Origin: Candidatus Beckwithbacteria bacterium
Lineage (GTDB): Bacteria > Patescibacteriota > Microgenomatia > UBA1400 > UBA1449
DNA length: 37,729 nt
Assembly (NCBI GenBank): GCA_012797845.1
Contig: JAAZOH010000042.1
Span: 1 to 37,729 of the forward strand
Direction of reading: 5' to 3'
Shown here one piece after another: positions 1 to 9,992 of the stretch (its first letter is position 1; every line of letters starts with the position of its first letter). A model generated the notes under the pieces. That model saw only the letters and a program-made list of their open reading frames with translations. It had not been told where the DNA came from and ran no database searches. A program made the position numbers and the translations under genes.

Positions 1-172
<172 letters not shown>

Positions 173-235
173 TAAGCATTAACGACGTTTCTTCCACATC
201 TGACTTTCTCATCTTTTGAGATGTTTGAAATCTAG

Positions 236-269
236 AACCACCCTTCGACTATGCTCAGGGTGGTTTTTT
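236..269 (+). terminator. Rho-independent terminator after 16S
   Basis: A perfect 9-bp stem, AACCACCCT (236-244) with AGGGTGGTT (257-265), closes a 12-nt loop and runs into a row of T. The loop and stem carry the CCCTTCGACT...GCTCAGGG motif typical of repetitive palindromes. It should end the 16S transcript well before 23S, so 16S and 23S are probably separate transcription units. Confidence 0.85.
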
Positions 270-277
270 GTTACAAT
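269..277 (+). promoter_or_regulatory. Extended -10 promoter, likely leaderless start
   Basis: TGTTACAAT has the TGn extension (269-271) and a TACAAT -10 box (272-277). No good -35 is visible. A start of transcription about 7 nt downstream falls on the ATG at 284, and no SD is present, so the mRNA would be leaderless. Confidence 0.45.
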
Positions 278-283
278 CAAGTT

Positions 284-1039
284 ATGGTGGCAATTTGTGA
301 AGTTTCTACTTTTCATGATCCAGTTGGTGATACGAGTACAGTTTTTTTACAAAAACACGCTGAAACTATTAAAAGCTTGTTTCCTGATATTGCTATTGCG
401 GTGACTGATGCTACAAACTCTAACTTGTTAAATCTTTTAGATCATTTAAAAATTCCATACCAGAAGACACTAACTGGAAAAGGCAGTCTATCTCGAAGGC
501 GAGCTCTTGAAACGGGTTTACAAAGCCAGGCTCAAACCTTTTTTCATATTGATTTAGACCGCTTATTATTTTGGTTAGACCAGTACCCTCAAGAGTTGGA
601 AAAAGTATTACAGCAATGTAAAAACCTAAATAATCAATTCTTAGTAATTGGTCGGACAGTTAAAGCATGGCAAAGTCATCCCATTTGGCAGCAAGAACCA
701 GAAGCATTAACTAATCAAGCTATTTCTCGAGAATTAGGAGTGAAACTTGATGTTACAGCAGGTTGTTATGCTTTTGACAGAACTATTGCCCAAATTATTA
801 CCCAGACAGCCCAAGGTGAAGCTTCGTGTGTTTCTGATATTGAATGGGTAATGATAGCCAAACACATAGGCGCCCAAATTCTTAGTATTAAAGTTGATGG
901 TTTAAGCTATGAAACCAAGCTCATCTTTGGTCAAGCACGAGCCAGTCAACCAGCTGGTAATTATGAATCTAGTCGGCAAAAGCTAGCCGAGCAAACAATT
1001 GCAATGATAGAAAAAGTCAAAACCTATGATCAAAATTAA
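284..1039 (+). CDS. GT-A-like glycosyltransferase-family protein
   Basis: This predicted soluble protein of about 251 aa has the look of a GT-A-fold nucleotide-sugar enzyme. Near residues 84-86 it has an H-I-D-L-D element like the DxD metal/nucleotide-sugar motif, an early region rich in Asp/Ser, and SDIEW late in the chain, where such enzymes carry the acceptor-side acidic residue. The specific donor and acceptor are not recognisable. An upstream in-frame ATG at 251 lies inside the terminator hairpin, so the ATG at 284 (MVAICEV) is preferred. The gene overlaps the next one by 14 nt and shares an operon with a GT-C-like protein and a GT2 enzyme. Together they suggest transfer of sugars to a lipid carrier or the cell surface. 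The position between 16S and tRNA-Ile is unusual. It could also be a non-catalytic relative. Confidence 0.6.
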   Translation: MVAICEVSTFHDPVGDTSTVFLQKHAETIKSLFPDIAIAVTDATNSNLLNLLDHLKIPYQKTLTGKGSLSRRRALETGLQSQAQTFFHIDLDRLLFWLDQYPQELEKVLQQCKNLNNQFLVIGRTVKAWQSHPIWQQEPEALTNQAISRELGVKLDVTAGCYAFDRTIAQIITQTAQGEASCVSDIEWVMIAKHIGAQILSIKVDGLSYETKLIFGQARASQPAGNYESSRQKLAEQTIAMIEKVKTYDQN

Positions 1040-2720
1040 GTCTTATCTTTTTCCAATCTTACTTATTATCTTCTCTCTCTTTGCGGTCAAAGCCCTGTTT
1101 CATCCAGGTTTTTATACTAGCCATGATGGTGGCCACCAAATTATGCGCTTGGTTTATTTTCATCAAGGCTTAGTTGATGGCCAGTTTCCAGTCCGTTGGG
1201 CTGGTAATGCTTTAGATAGTTATGGTTATCCCTTATTTATCTTTACCTACCGTTTGCCATTTTGGATTGCTGAAATCTGGTACCTGCTATTTCACAGTTT
1301 GGCTGGAGCCATTAAGTTTGCCTTTATTGCTAGCTTTGTAATCTCAAGTCTGACCATGTATTGGCTGCTACTGCGGCTTAGTAAAAGCAAAATTGCGGCT
1401 TTTACCGGCAGTATGGTGTACCTTTGGGCGCCGTACCGTTTTGTCGATATCTTTGTCCGAGCAGCTTTAGGAGAAGCTTTTACCTTTATATTTGCCCCTT
1501 TAATGTTTCTAGGGCTGTTTGAATTAAGCCATAGTAAAAAAATAAAAGAACAAATTAAATGGGGATTAGTTTTAGCTTTAGGGATTACAGGTATGGTTTT
1601 ATCTCACAGCATGACGTTGGTGCTCTTTATTTTTCCTCTGCTACTTTGGTTTTTATTGTGGCTTTTAAAAAGTAAAAGTAAATTGCGATACATAGGCACA
1701 ACGGTAGTTTCTGGTTTGCTAAGTCTGGGTTTGACGGCGTACTATTGGTTTCCAGCTTTTTATGAGCGCAAATTTACCATTGTGTCGGATGTGTTGGGAG
1801 CCTACTACAAAGACCATTTTGTGACCTTTACCCAGCTATTGCGCAGCACTTGGCTCTATGGTTTTTCTATGCCAGGTACAGCCGATGATATGATGTCATT
1901 TCAAGTTGGTTACGCGCAATGGGGTATAGCAGCCTTAGCTTTTACTACTATCTTGTTGTTTTTAGTTAGATCAAAGCTGAAAAGTTTTATAACCCTTGGT
2001 TTCCAACAGCTACTGATTTTAGTCTATAGCTTGTTGGTTTTTGGGATAGCTATTATGCTTATGTTACCAAGTGGAGAACCATTTTTTGATTTTTTAAGCA
2101 AAGTAGTAGCTATTGATTTACCTTGGAAATTTCTAGAAGTAACTACGTTTAGTGCAGCTTTACTGATTACCGTTATTGTACAGATTATAACTAAAAAGTG
2201 GTTGCAAACCTTTTGCGTGATTGGAATAGTTGCCTTGGCGCTAGTAGGCAATCGGCATCATTTGCGGGTTAATCAATATACCTTTATGCCAGATAGTGAC
2301 TACTTTGCTAGTACTGAAACCAGTAATCAATATGAAGACTATCGCCCCAAGGAATTTGACCAAAATTTGTCCCAAAAAGATCCGTTAGTACAAGTTTTAT
2401 CTGGTCAGGCACAGACAAGCGATGTTTACAATAAATCAAATCAACTTAGTTTTACTGCCCAGGTGGCTTCTGATGGAGCTAAACTAGGCCTTAAAAAAGC
2501 TTACTATCCAGGTTGGCAAATTAAAGTAGATGAGCAAGCTCAGACCCTTAATCAAGAACAAGGCCGTTTAGTTGTGAGTCTGAATCAAGGCAAACACCAT
2601 GTTGTCGCTATTTTTACTAATACCTCTTGGCGGCAGGTAGTTGACCTGGTTTCTTTATTGACTTTACTAGGAGTTACTTTTACAGTGCTAATATTATGGC
2701 TAAGGAAAAAGCAAAAGTAG
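1026..2720 (+). CDS. Polytopic membrane protein, PTPS-related / GT-C-like
   Basis: This 564-aa integral membrane protein has about 11-12 predicted hydrophobic segments in its first 400 residues and a final one near the C terminus before the positive tail LRKKQK. The N-terminal segment is followed by an extracytoplasmic loop with HDGGHQ and FPVRW, a pattern seen in the 6-pyruvoyl-tetrahydropterin-synthase-related membrane family and in GT-C glycosyltransferases generally. The acidic pair usual at the first loop is only loosely matched. Residues about 420-530 form a soluble domain ending in a GWQIKVD-type beta module, as in YfhO-like proteins. It is translationally coupled to both neighbours (overlaps of 14 and 25 nt). 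It probably uses a polyprenyl-phosphate sugar made by the downstream GT2 enzyme. Substrate unknown. Confidence 0.7.
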   Translation: MIKIKSYLFPILLIIFSLFAVKALFHPGFYTSHDGGHQIMRLVYFHQGLVDGQFPVRWAGNALDSYGYPLFIFTYRLPFWIAEIWYLLFHSLAGAIKFAFIASFVISSLTMYWLLLRLSKSKIAAFTGSMVYLWAPYRFVDIFVRAALGEAFTFIFAPLMFLGLFELSHSKKIKEQIKWGLVLALGITGMVLSHSMTLVLFIFPLLLWFLLWLLKSKSKLRYIGTTVVSGLLSLGLTAYYWFPAFYERKFTIVSDVLGAYYKDHFVTFTQLLRSTWLYGFSMPGTADDMMSFQVGYAQWGIAALAFTTILLFLVRSKLKSFITLGFQQLLILVYSLLVFGIAIMLMLPSGEPFFDFLSKVVAIDLPWKFLEVTTFSAALLITVIVQIITKKWLQTFCVIGIVALALVGNRHHLRVNQYTFMPDSDYFASTETSNQYEDYRPKEFDQNLSQKDPLVQVLSGQAQTSDVYNKSNQLSFTAQVASDGAKLGLKKAYYPGWQIKVDEQAQTLNQEQGRLVVSLNQGKHHVVAIFTNTSWRQVVDLVSLLTLLGVTFTVLILWLRKKQK

Positions 2721-3430
2721 TAGTCATTATGCCGGCCTACAATGCAGCTAAAACCCTGGAAAAAACGGTTAAAGATATTCCGCCTGGGATAGCTAGCGAG
2801 ATTATTTTGGTTGATGATGGCTCTTCTGATAAAACCATTAAAGTTGCCCAAAAAATGGGCTTATCGGTTTTTTCCCACCCAGCCAATCTAGGCTATGGTG
2901 GTAATCAAAAAACCTGCTACTGGGAAGCCCTTAAGAAAAAGCCGGATATTGTAGTCATGATTCATCCTGATTACCAATATGACGCAACTTTAACCGAAGA
3001 ATTAATCAGACCAATTGTTCAAGGCCGCTTTGATATTATGCTAGGCTCCCGAGTCCGAAGTCGGGCAGAGGTACTGGCTGGGGGGATGCCATGGTGGAAG
3101 TACTATGGCAACCGCTTTTTGACCATTTCGGAAAATATTTTCCTAGGACTGAACTTATCTGAGTACCATACTGGTTTCAGGGCTTACTCAGCTAAAGCCT
3201 TGCGAAAAATTCCCTTTATGCGGATGTCCAACAATTTTGTCTTTGACCAGCAACTTCTGATTTCGGCAGTAGCCAACAATCTTAAGATAGGGGAAATTCC
3301 TGTGCCGGTGCGCTACTTCCCAGAAGCCTCCTCAGCCAATTTTATGGCCTCAACTAGGTATGGTCTGGAAACCCTATTTAACCTAGGCAGGTATATGTTC
3401 AATCGGCAAAGTCGCAAGTTTACATCCTGA
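2696..3430 (+). CDS. GT2 family glycosyltransferase, polyprenyl-phosphate sugar synthase type
   Basis: This 244-aa GT-A enzyme carries the family-2 signature near the N terminus: VVIMPAYNAAKTLE, then ILVDDGSSD (residues about 38-46) for UDP/GDP binding. MIHPDYQYD (about 87-95) replaces the usual DxD stretch. This pattern matches the DPM1/DPG-synthase-like branch, which loads a sugar onto polyprenyl phosphate on the cytoplasmic face. It lacks C-terminal membrane anchors, as single-domain members of the branch do. The start at 2696 overlaps the upstream gene by 25 nt; an ATG at 2729 would delete part of the first beta strand and is less likely. With the preceding GT-C-like protein it forms a plausible lipid-linked sugar donor/transferase pair. 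It ends with TGA. Confidence 0.85.
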   Translation: MAKEKAKVVVIMPAYNAAKTLEKTVKDIPPGIASEIILVDDGSSDKTIKVAQKMGLSVFSHPANLGYGGNQKTCYWEALKKKPDIVVMIHPDYQYDATLTEELIRPIVQGRFDIMLGSRVRSRAEVLAGGMPWWKYYGNRFLTISENIFLGLNLSEYHTGFRAYSAKALRKIPFMRMSNNFVFDQQLLISAVANNLKIGEIPVPVRYFPEASSANFMASTRYGLETLFNLGRYMFNRQSRKFTS

Positions 3431-3526
3431 TAATTTTTTCTAAAATTTGGAAAATATTTTCTAACATCTAAACTGAATGTTTTCTCAAGAAAAAATGTGT
3501 TCAAAGAAGCTGCTTGCAGCTGCTAG

Positions 3527-3554
3527 TTGGTAACTAAGAAAAAAATGGTAAAAT
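3527..3554 (+). promoter_or_regulatory. Probable promoter of tRNA-Ile
   Basis: TTGGTA (3527-3532), a 16-nt spacer and TAAAAT (3549-3554) preceded by TGG give an extended -10 promoter. The expected start is near 3561, about 8 nt before the tRNA. The gap before it (3431-3526) holds only AT-rich sequence and a 14-bp palindrome, AGCTGC-TT-GCAGCT, at 3508-3521. Confidence 0.5.
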
Positions 3555-3568
3555 AAACGGTTGTGAAT

Positions 3569-3642
3569 GGGTGATTAGCTCAGTTGGTTAGAGCGCAGTC
3601 CTGATAAGACTGAGGTCCTTGGTTCGACTCCAAGATCACCCA
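3569..3642 (+). tRNA. tRNA-Ile (GAT)
   Basis: A full cloverleaf of 74 nt is present. The acceptor GGGTGAT pairs with ATCACCC at 3635-3641, followed by discriminator A. The anticodon stem CAGTC/GACTG encloses CTGATAA with anticodon GAT at 3603-3605, and the T arm carries GGTTCGACTCC. CCA is not encoded. This is one of the two standard rRNA-spacer tRNAs, but here it sits more than 3 kb after 16S. Confidence 0.97.
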
Positions 3643-3807
3643 CCCTTCGTTCTTGATTTAATAATCAAGAACTACGGAGTGGCAAGCCACCTTAATTAAC
3701 CATATAGTTTTGGGAATAGATGCGAAGGGTGTCCCTCACGGAGTTTTTAGCAGAGTGGGACAGATTTCGGCGGGCAGGCCCACCAAAATAATTTCAAAAA
3801 CTCCCGT
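3643..3807 (+). other. Structured intergenic stretch between tRNA-Ile and leader module
   Basis: No gene is seen. A hairpin, GTTCTTGATT...AATCAAGAAC (3649-3672), follows the tRNA but has no T run. Further on, ACGGAGTTTTT (about 3739) can pair with AAAAACTCCCGT (about 3796-3807), enclosing GTGGG/CCCAC and a GGCAGGCC motif. This looks like a palindromic intergenic repeat rather than a gene. Confidence 0.4.
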
Positions 3808-3837
3808 TTGACTTGCCTGAATACTATCTGTTACAAT
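3808..3837 (+). promoter_or_regulatory. Promoter of the leader-peptide module
   Basis: TTGACT (3808-3813), an 18-nt spacer and TACAAT (3832-3837) form a near-consensus housekeeping promoter on the same strand as 23S. Transcription would begin near 3844, a few nucleotides before the SD of the small ORF at 3868. Confidence 0.7.
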
Positions 3838-3867
3838 ACTCTTTGCCTTTTAGGAGCTAATTAAAAC

Positions 3868-3939
3868 ATGAGTACAACTCAAACAATCAATAAAATCCTT
3901 AGCCATTATTTTTCAGTTTTTGCCCATTGGCGGTTTTGA
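3868..3939 (+). CDS. Putative 23-aa leader peptide upstream of tRNA-Ala-23S
   Basis: A short ORF begins with ATG 11 nt after an AGGAG SD (3852-3856) and ends with TGA. Its C-terminal half is strikingly aromatic (HYFSVFAHWRF: His, Tyr, three Phe and Trp in 11 residues). It lies between a good promoter (3808-3837) and a strong terminator hairpin (3964-3988), the layout of a transcription-attenuation leader. The next gene on the strand is tRNA-Ala followed by 23S rRNA, not an amino-acid biosynthesis operon. It is not known to me as a described leader peptide. It may instead be a free-standing small peptide gene with its own terminator. The sequence shows the parts; the regulatory role is inference. 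Confidence 0.55.
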   Translation: MSTTQTINKILSHYFSVFAHWRF

Positions 3940-3963
3940 TTTGAGTTTATATCTGTTTTTTGC

Positions 3964-3988
3964 AAAGTCTCCTCAAGGAGACTTTTTT
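3964..3988 (+). terminator. Terminator/attenuator hairpin after the leader peptide
   Basis: AAAGTCTCC (3964-3972) pairs perfectly with GGAGACTTT (3977-3985) across a TCAA tetraloop and is followed by further T. CTCCT (3969-3973) could also pair with the AGGAG SD of the leader peptide, so an alternative fold is possible. Only a weak promoter candidate (TTTAGC-17-TAGGAT, 3992-4020) lies between it and tRNA-Ala. Confidence 0.85.
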
Positions 3989-4038
3989 AGTTTTAGCACT
4001 TTTAATTTAGAAGTTAGGATAGTCGGGACAGGAACAAA

Positions 4039-4111
4039 GGGCCTATAGCTCATCTGGTAGAGCGCATCGTTTGCAACGATGAGGTGGCCGGTTCGAGCCC
4101 GGCTAGGTCCA
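4039..4111 (+). tRNA. tRNA-Ala (TGC)
   Basis: A 73-nt cloverleaf is present. The acceptor GGGCCTA pairs with TAGGTCC (4104-4110, one G-U), followed by discriminator A. The anticodon stem CATCG/CGATG encloses TTTGCAA with anticodon TGC at 4072-4074, and GGTTCGAGCCC forms the T arm. CCA is not encoded. It is the second rRNA-spacer tRNA and lies about 240 nt before 23S. A 12-bp palindrome, CCTGCCGGCAGG (4129-4140), follows it. Confidence 0.97.
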
Positions 4112-4283
4112 CATGATTAAACAGGAGTCCTGCCGGCAGGCAAGTCGACTCTCCTAGATCCACAACTTAGAGATTAGTAATTGGTAACTTGTTTAGTTGC
4201 TAGCTACTAGTTTCTAAAGTAACTAGAAACATTGAGAACAAATTGAGGACAACTGGTGTTTAATCGAAGCGTTGCTCATGTTT

Positions 4284-4298
4284 TAGTTCTTTGAAAAG
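4284..4298 (+). promoter_or_regulatory. boxA-like antitermination site before 23S
   Basis: AGTTCTTTGAAAAG matches the boxA-type element (GTTCTTTGAAAACT) found in the 16S-23S spacers of many Gram-positive bacteria, where Nus factors bind the nascent rRNA. It overlaps the 5' arm of the 23S processing stem, as is common. Confidence 0.55.
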
Positions 4299-4308
4299 TG
4301 AATAGAAG
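4286..4308 (+). repeat. 23S precursor processing stem, 5' arm
   Basis: This 23-nt arm is the reverse complement of 7319-7341, with one G-U pair. Inside it, 4327-4349 (TTAATAGCTATTTGC...) pairs with 7281-7302 after a 2-nt bulge, and TTAGCACTT pairs with AAGTGCTTT. The long stem brackets 23S rRNA and should be cut by RNase III during maturation. Confidence 0.85.
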
Positions 4309-4351
4309 AGTGTAGGCAAATTATTAATAGCTATTTGCTATTGAAATTTAG

Positions 4352-7280
<2,929 letters not shown>

Positions 7281-7318
7281 TTTTCAATAGCAAAGCTATT
7301 AAAAGAGCTTACGTAAAA

Positions 7319-7341
7319 CTTCTATTCACTTTTCAGAGAAC
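7319..7341 (+). repeat. 23S precursor processing stem, 3' arm
   Basis: Pairs with 4286-4308 over 23 positions (22 Watson-Crick plus one G-U) and closes the 23S precursor loop. Confidence 0.85.
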
Positions 7342-7354
7342 TGCACTTTTATAG

Positions 7355-7494
7355 TGTCATTCTGAGCGAAGCGAAGAATCTTCTATAGTTCATCTTGAAC
7401 ATATGGGGGATCCCTCGAATTCTGTTTTTGTCACATCAAAAACAGATATTCTCAGGATGACAAGTTTGATCTAAAAAAGTTTATCAAACTTGTC
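7355..7494 (+). repeat. REP/BIME-like palindromic element between 23S and 5S
   Basis: TGTCATTCTGAG (7355-7366) and CTCAGGATGACA (7451-7462) are inverted ends matching at 11 of 12 positions. Inside are CTGTTTTTG/CAAAAACAG (7422-7445) and GTTCATCTTGAAC. An attached hairpin, GACAAGTTTGAT (7459-7470) with ATCAAACTTGTC (7483-7494), is perfect. A diverged second copy lies at 9465-9535. It sits inside the 23S-5S spacer. Confidence 0.65.
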
Positions 7495-7507
7495 AGTTTA
7501 TTTATCC

Positions 7508-7629
7508 TGTTCCGGTTTCTGGAGCGAGGTGGTCCCACCTCTTCCCATTCCGAACAGAGTCGTTAAACGCCTCAGCGCCGACGATATTGCCCGGGCAACT
7601 GGGTGAGAAAATAGGTCGAAGCCGGAACA
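7508..7629 (+). rRNA. rrf: 5S ribosomal RNA
   Basis: The sequence holds the 5S hallmarks CCCATTCCGAACAGAG, CAGCGCCGACGATATTGCCC and TAGGTCGAAGCCGG. Terminal helix I is CCTGTTCCGG (7506-7515) pairing with CCGGAACAGG (7622-7631). The mature ends lie within this helix and are set approximately. Confidence 0.94.
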
Positions 7630-7644
7630 GGGTAAATAAAAGAT

Positions 7645-7669
7645 AAACCCGCGATAAGCGGGTTTTATT
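7645..7669 (+). terminator. Terminator after 5S
   Basis: AAACCCGC (7645-7652) pairs with GCGGGTTT (7658-7665) over a 5-nt loop and is followed by TATTG. It ends the tRNA-Ala-23S-5S unit. Confidence 0.8.
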
Positions 7670-7702
7670 GATTCTTAAGCCTAATTATGCTAATTTAATA
7701 CT

Positions 7703-7936
7703 ATGATTCTGGATGAATTGACAGCTCTCTATGATCGCTTTTTAACCTTGTTTCCAGGCAGTATTCAGCCTTTGGTTTCTTTAATTATTATTATAGCGGT
7801 GGTGCTTTTAGTAATTGATCTAGTTAAACGTAATTTTATCTGGATTATCTTGCTTATTCTGCTACTGCCAGCCTCAATTCCTTTACTGCGCTCAGTGTTG
7901 GATGGAGTGTTGGCTTTTCTCAATCACGCGCTTTAG
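7703..7936 (+). CDS. Small two-helix membrane protein, unknown function
   Basis: This 77-aa protein has a short amphipathic start (residues 1-18) and two hydrophobic helices at about 22-41 and 45-62, joined by a basic turn (VKRN). No enzymatic motif is seen. There is no SD; TATGCT at 7686-7691 lies 11 nt before the ATG and could drive a nearly leaderless mRNA. The gene stands alone between the rRNA terminator and the S1 promoter. The function is unrecognised. Confidence 0.6.
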   Translation: MILDELTALYDRFLTLFPGSIQPLVSLIIIIAVVLLVIDLVKRNFIWIILLILLLPASIPLLRSVLDGVLAFLNHAL

Positions 7937-7956
7937 CTTTCACCTTCTAACTATTT

Positions 7957-7965
7957 TGGTATAAT
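7957..7965 (+). promoter_or_regulatory. Extended -10 promoter of the S1 gene
   Basis: TGGTATAAT is a perfect extended -10. The -35 is weak (CTTTCA, 7937-7942). The resulting leader to 8095 is about 120 nt. Confidence 0.7.
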
Positions 7966-8094
7966 ACTACTTGGTACCATCAGGGTCTTAGTATTTTATT
8001 ACTATTGAAACTAAGCTGGTGGTTTATTGATTTGTTAAAGCATGACAATTTTTTGCCAACAAATCACATCTTAATTAGAAAGGAATTTTATTGT

Positions 8095-9459
8095 ATGCCA
8101 AAAAAGACTAGTGCTAAAACTGCTAAAACTCAAAAAAAGGAGGAACAAGTTGAGCTAAAGGCTAAAGCTAAGCCAGTTAAGACTGAAAAAACTGAGAAAG
8201 CTTCTAAAAAAACTACAGTTAAAAAACCCGTTAAAACTGAAGAGCCTGCCGTTGAAGACGGTAAAAAAGCTGCCTCTCCTTCAGAGAATAAAACCAATGA
8301 AACTTTAGCTCGAGTAGTGATTGCTGATTCTCTACAAGAAGCTAAGAAAAAACAGCCTTTAAAAGAGCTGAAAAAACAACCTGATTCCATGGAGGAACTG
8401 CTGGAACAAACCGGCTACCAAATTGTAGGACTTAAAAAAGGTCAGGAAGTAGCCGCTACTATTTCAGACAAAAACAAGAAATCGGTATTTTTTGATATTG
8501 GTGCTAAAACCGAAGGTATTTTAGTTGAACGGGAAATGGAGTGGGTTGAGGACTACATCAACTTTTTAAATGTTGGTGATACGGTTTTAGCTACGGTAGT
8601 TGCTCCGGAAAATGATAAAGGTCAAATCCTGTTGTCGCTTTTAAAAGCTGCTAATGACTGGAAGTGGAAATTATTTGAGAAATACATGGAAACAGGGGAG
8701 GAAGTCGAAGTTCGAGGTTTGGATATTAATAAAGGCGGTATGATTGCCAGACTTATGAATGTCCGCGGTTTTATTCCAGTTTCTCAATTTGGTCGCCAGT
8801 GGGTAGGCAAGCTCGACCAACTATATAACAAAGTGTTTAAAGCTAAAGTCATTGAAGTTGACCGCGAAAAAAATCGTTTAATCTTCTCTGAAAAAGCTGT
8901 GTCTGAGTCTGACATTTTAGACAAACAGCAAGAACTACTATCTGAGGTCAAAGTTGGTGGTACCTATAAAGGTCAAGTTTCCGGTGTCATGCCGTTTGGA
9001 ATTTTTGTCCGAGTTATCCTTGACGAAAAGAATAAAGATGCAGGTTTTCTGGATGGTTTAGTCCATATCAGTGAAATTTCCTGGGAAAAAGTCAATGATG
9101 TGGCTAAACTCTATAAAGTTGGCGATGTGATTGATGTTCAAGTGATGGATATTGATCAAAATACCGGTAAGCTCAACTTGTCAGTCAAACGCTTAAGTGA
9201 TGATCCTTGGGAGCAGATTGCCACCAACTATCCGGTTGATAGCAAGGCTAAAGGGACAGTCACCAGACTGGCGGCATTTGGAGCTTTTGTCGAGATTGAA
9301 AAAGGTATTGAAGGCCTAATTCATATCTCTAAAATCCCATCAGATTTGGATATTAAAGTTGGTGACAAAGTTGATGTCTACATTGAATCACTTGACAAAC
9401 AGAATCACCGGATTAGTTTGGGAGTGGTTCTTTCAGCAAAACCTGTGGGATACAAATAA
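8095..9459 (+). CDS. rpsA: 30S ribosomal protein S1 (four S1 domains)
   Basis: This 454-aa RNA-binding protein of the small subunit helps load mRNA on the ribosome. Residues 1-95 are a Lys/Thr/Ala-rich disordered extension. Four OB-fold S1 domains follow at about 110-180, 196-262, 285-365 and 378-445. The last two are the best conserved (MPFGIFVRV...GLVHISEISW and LAAFGAFVEI...GLIHISKI). Four domains is shorter than the six of E. coli and common in Gram-positive-like S1. The start is the ATG at 8095 after an AAAGGAA SD; a TTG further upstream at 8005 has no support. It is probably transcribed from the extended -10 promoter at 7957-7965. Confidence 0.93.
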   Translation: MPKKTSAKTAKTQKKEEQVELKAKAKPVKTEKTEKASKKTTVKKPVKTEEPAVEDGKKAASPSENKTNETLARVVIADSLQEAKKKQPLKELKKQPDSMEELLEQTGYQIVGLKKGQEVAATISDKNKKSVFFDIGAKTEGILVEREMEWVEDYINFLNVGDTVLATVVAPENDKGQILLSLLKAANDWKWKLFEKYMETGEEVEVRGLDINKGGMIARLMNVRGFIPVSQFGRQWVGKLDQLYNKVFKAKVIEVDREKNRLIFSEKAVSESDILDKQQELLSEVKVGGTYKGQVSGVMPFGIFVRVILDEKNKDAGFLDGLVHISEISWEKVNDVAKLYKVGDVIDVQVMDIDQNTGKLNLSVKRLSDDPWEQIATNYPVDSKAKGTVTRLAAFGAFVEIEKGIEGLIHISKIPSDLDIKVGDKVDVYIESLDKQNHRISLGVVLSAKPVGYK

Positions 9460-9464
9460 AGAAA

Positions 9465-9535
9465 ATCCTTCGACTTTCTGATTTGTTACATCAAATTAGA
9501 GGTGTTTAGGATGACAAGTTTAATCTAAACTTGTC
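9465..9535 (+). repeat. REP-like palindromic element, second copy
   Basis: CCTTCGAC, a hairpin TCTGATTTG-TTACAT-CAAATTAGA, the core GGATGACAAGTTT and a closing hairpin GACAAGTTTA/TAAACTTGTC follow in the same order as in the element at 7355-7494. It may act as a terminator or mRNA stabiliser after the S1 gene. Confidence 0.6.
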
Positions 9536-9553
9536 AAATAAAAGGAGAAACAT

Positions 9554-9706
9554 ATGTCTCAAAAAATGATTGTAACCGACAAATCCATCCTGATTGACTT
9601 TCGGCTAGTGTTTAAAGCTATCCGGGAAGAACAAGGTAATTGGGAAAAAGTCGAACAAGAGCTTGAAGCTTACTTTGATAGCCTTAAAACTGAGGAAGAA
9701 GAGTAA
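9554..9706 (+). CDS. Small acidic 50-aa protein, unknown function
   Basis: An ORF with a strong SD (AAAGGAGA, 9541-9548) codes for 50 aa, beginning MSQKMIVTDKS and ending with an acidic tail KTEEEE. The middle (FKAIREEQGNWEKVEQELEA) is predicted as an amphipathic helix. A perfect terminator follows 57 nt after the stop, so this is a complete small transcription unit or the end of the S1 unit. No homologous family is recognised. The SD and the terminator make it a real gene. Confidence 0.7.
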   Translation: MSQKMIVTDKSILIDFRLVFKAIREEQGNWEKVEQELEAYFDSLKTEEEE

Positions 9707-9762
9707 AAGCCGAACATTCTAAATAGCAAATTACAAATTCAAAAAATCTTTTGAGTTATATT

Positions 9763-9790
9763 AAAACTGGGCGTTAAGCCCAGTTTTTTT
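9763..9790 (+). terminator. Terminator
   Basis: AAAACTGGGC (9763-9772) pairs with GCCCAGTTTT (9778-9787) over GTTAA and is followed by T residues. It closes the S1/small-protein region. Confidence 0.9.
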
Positions 9791-9896
9791 GTCTCTTGCC
9801 AAAACTATCGGTCTTGCGTACTATCTTTTTATGCCAAAAACTGGTCTAATTATAAGCTACACAACTACGCTGTATGGTTTTTCAAATAGTATCAAA

Positions 9897-9938
9897 TATA
9901 ATCAAACTATCAAAAACTGATGCTTAGTCAGTTTTTTT
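9897..9938 (+). promoter_or_regulatory. Promoter plus terminator-like hairpin in front of the orphan gene
   Basis: TATAAT (9897-9902) has no clear -35. About 10 nt later a hairpin, AAAAACTGA (9912-9920) with TCAGTTTTT (9928-9936), runs into T residues. The transcript would begin almost at the foot of a terminator, so either the hairpin ends an upstream transcript or it attenuates the gene at 9993. Confidence 0.45.
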
Positions 9939-9992
9939 ATGGTAAAAACAAATTATAAAATTACACATCCTTCCTGCCCAGGAAAGAAACAT

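Noticed and set aside
251-283. Upstream ATG at 251 as start of the first gene
   Set aside because: It lies inside the terminator hairpin loop and has no SD; the ATG at 284 fits the -10 box and the protein start better.
8005-8094. Upstream TTG start for ribosomal protein S1
   Set aside because: The extra 30 residues look unlike S1, and the ATG at 8095 has an SD.
7355-9535. CRISPR array made of the repeated palindromes
   Set aside because: There are only two full copies, 2 kb apart, with no regular spacers and no cas genes.
9939-9992. Start at ATG 9939 for the orphan protein
   Set aside because: It touches the T run of a hairpin and lacks an SD, while 9993 has CAGGAAAG at good distance.
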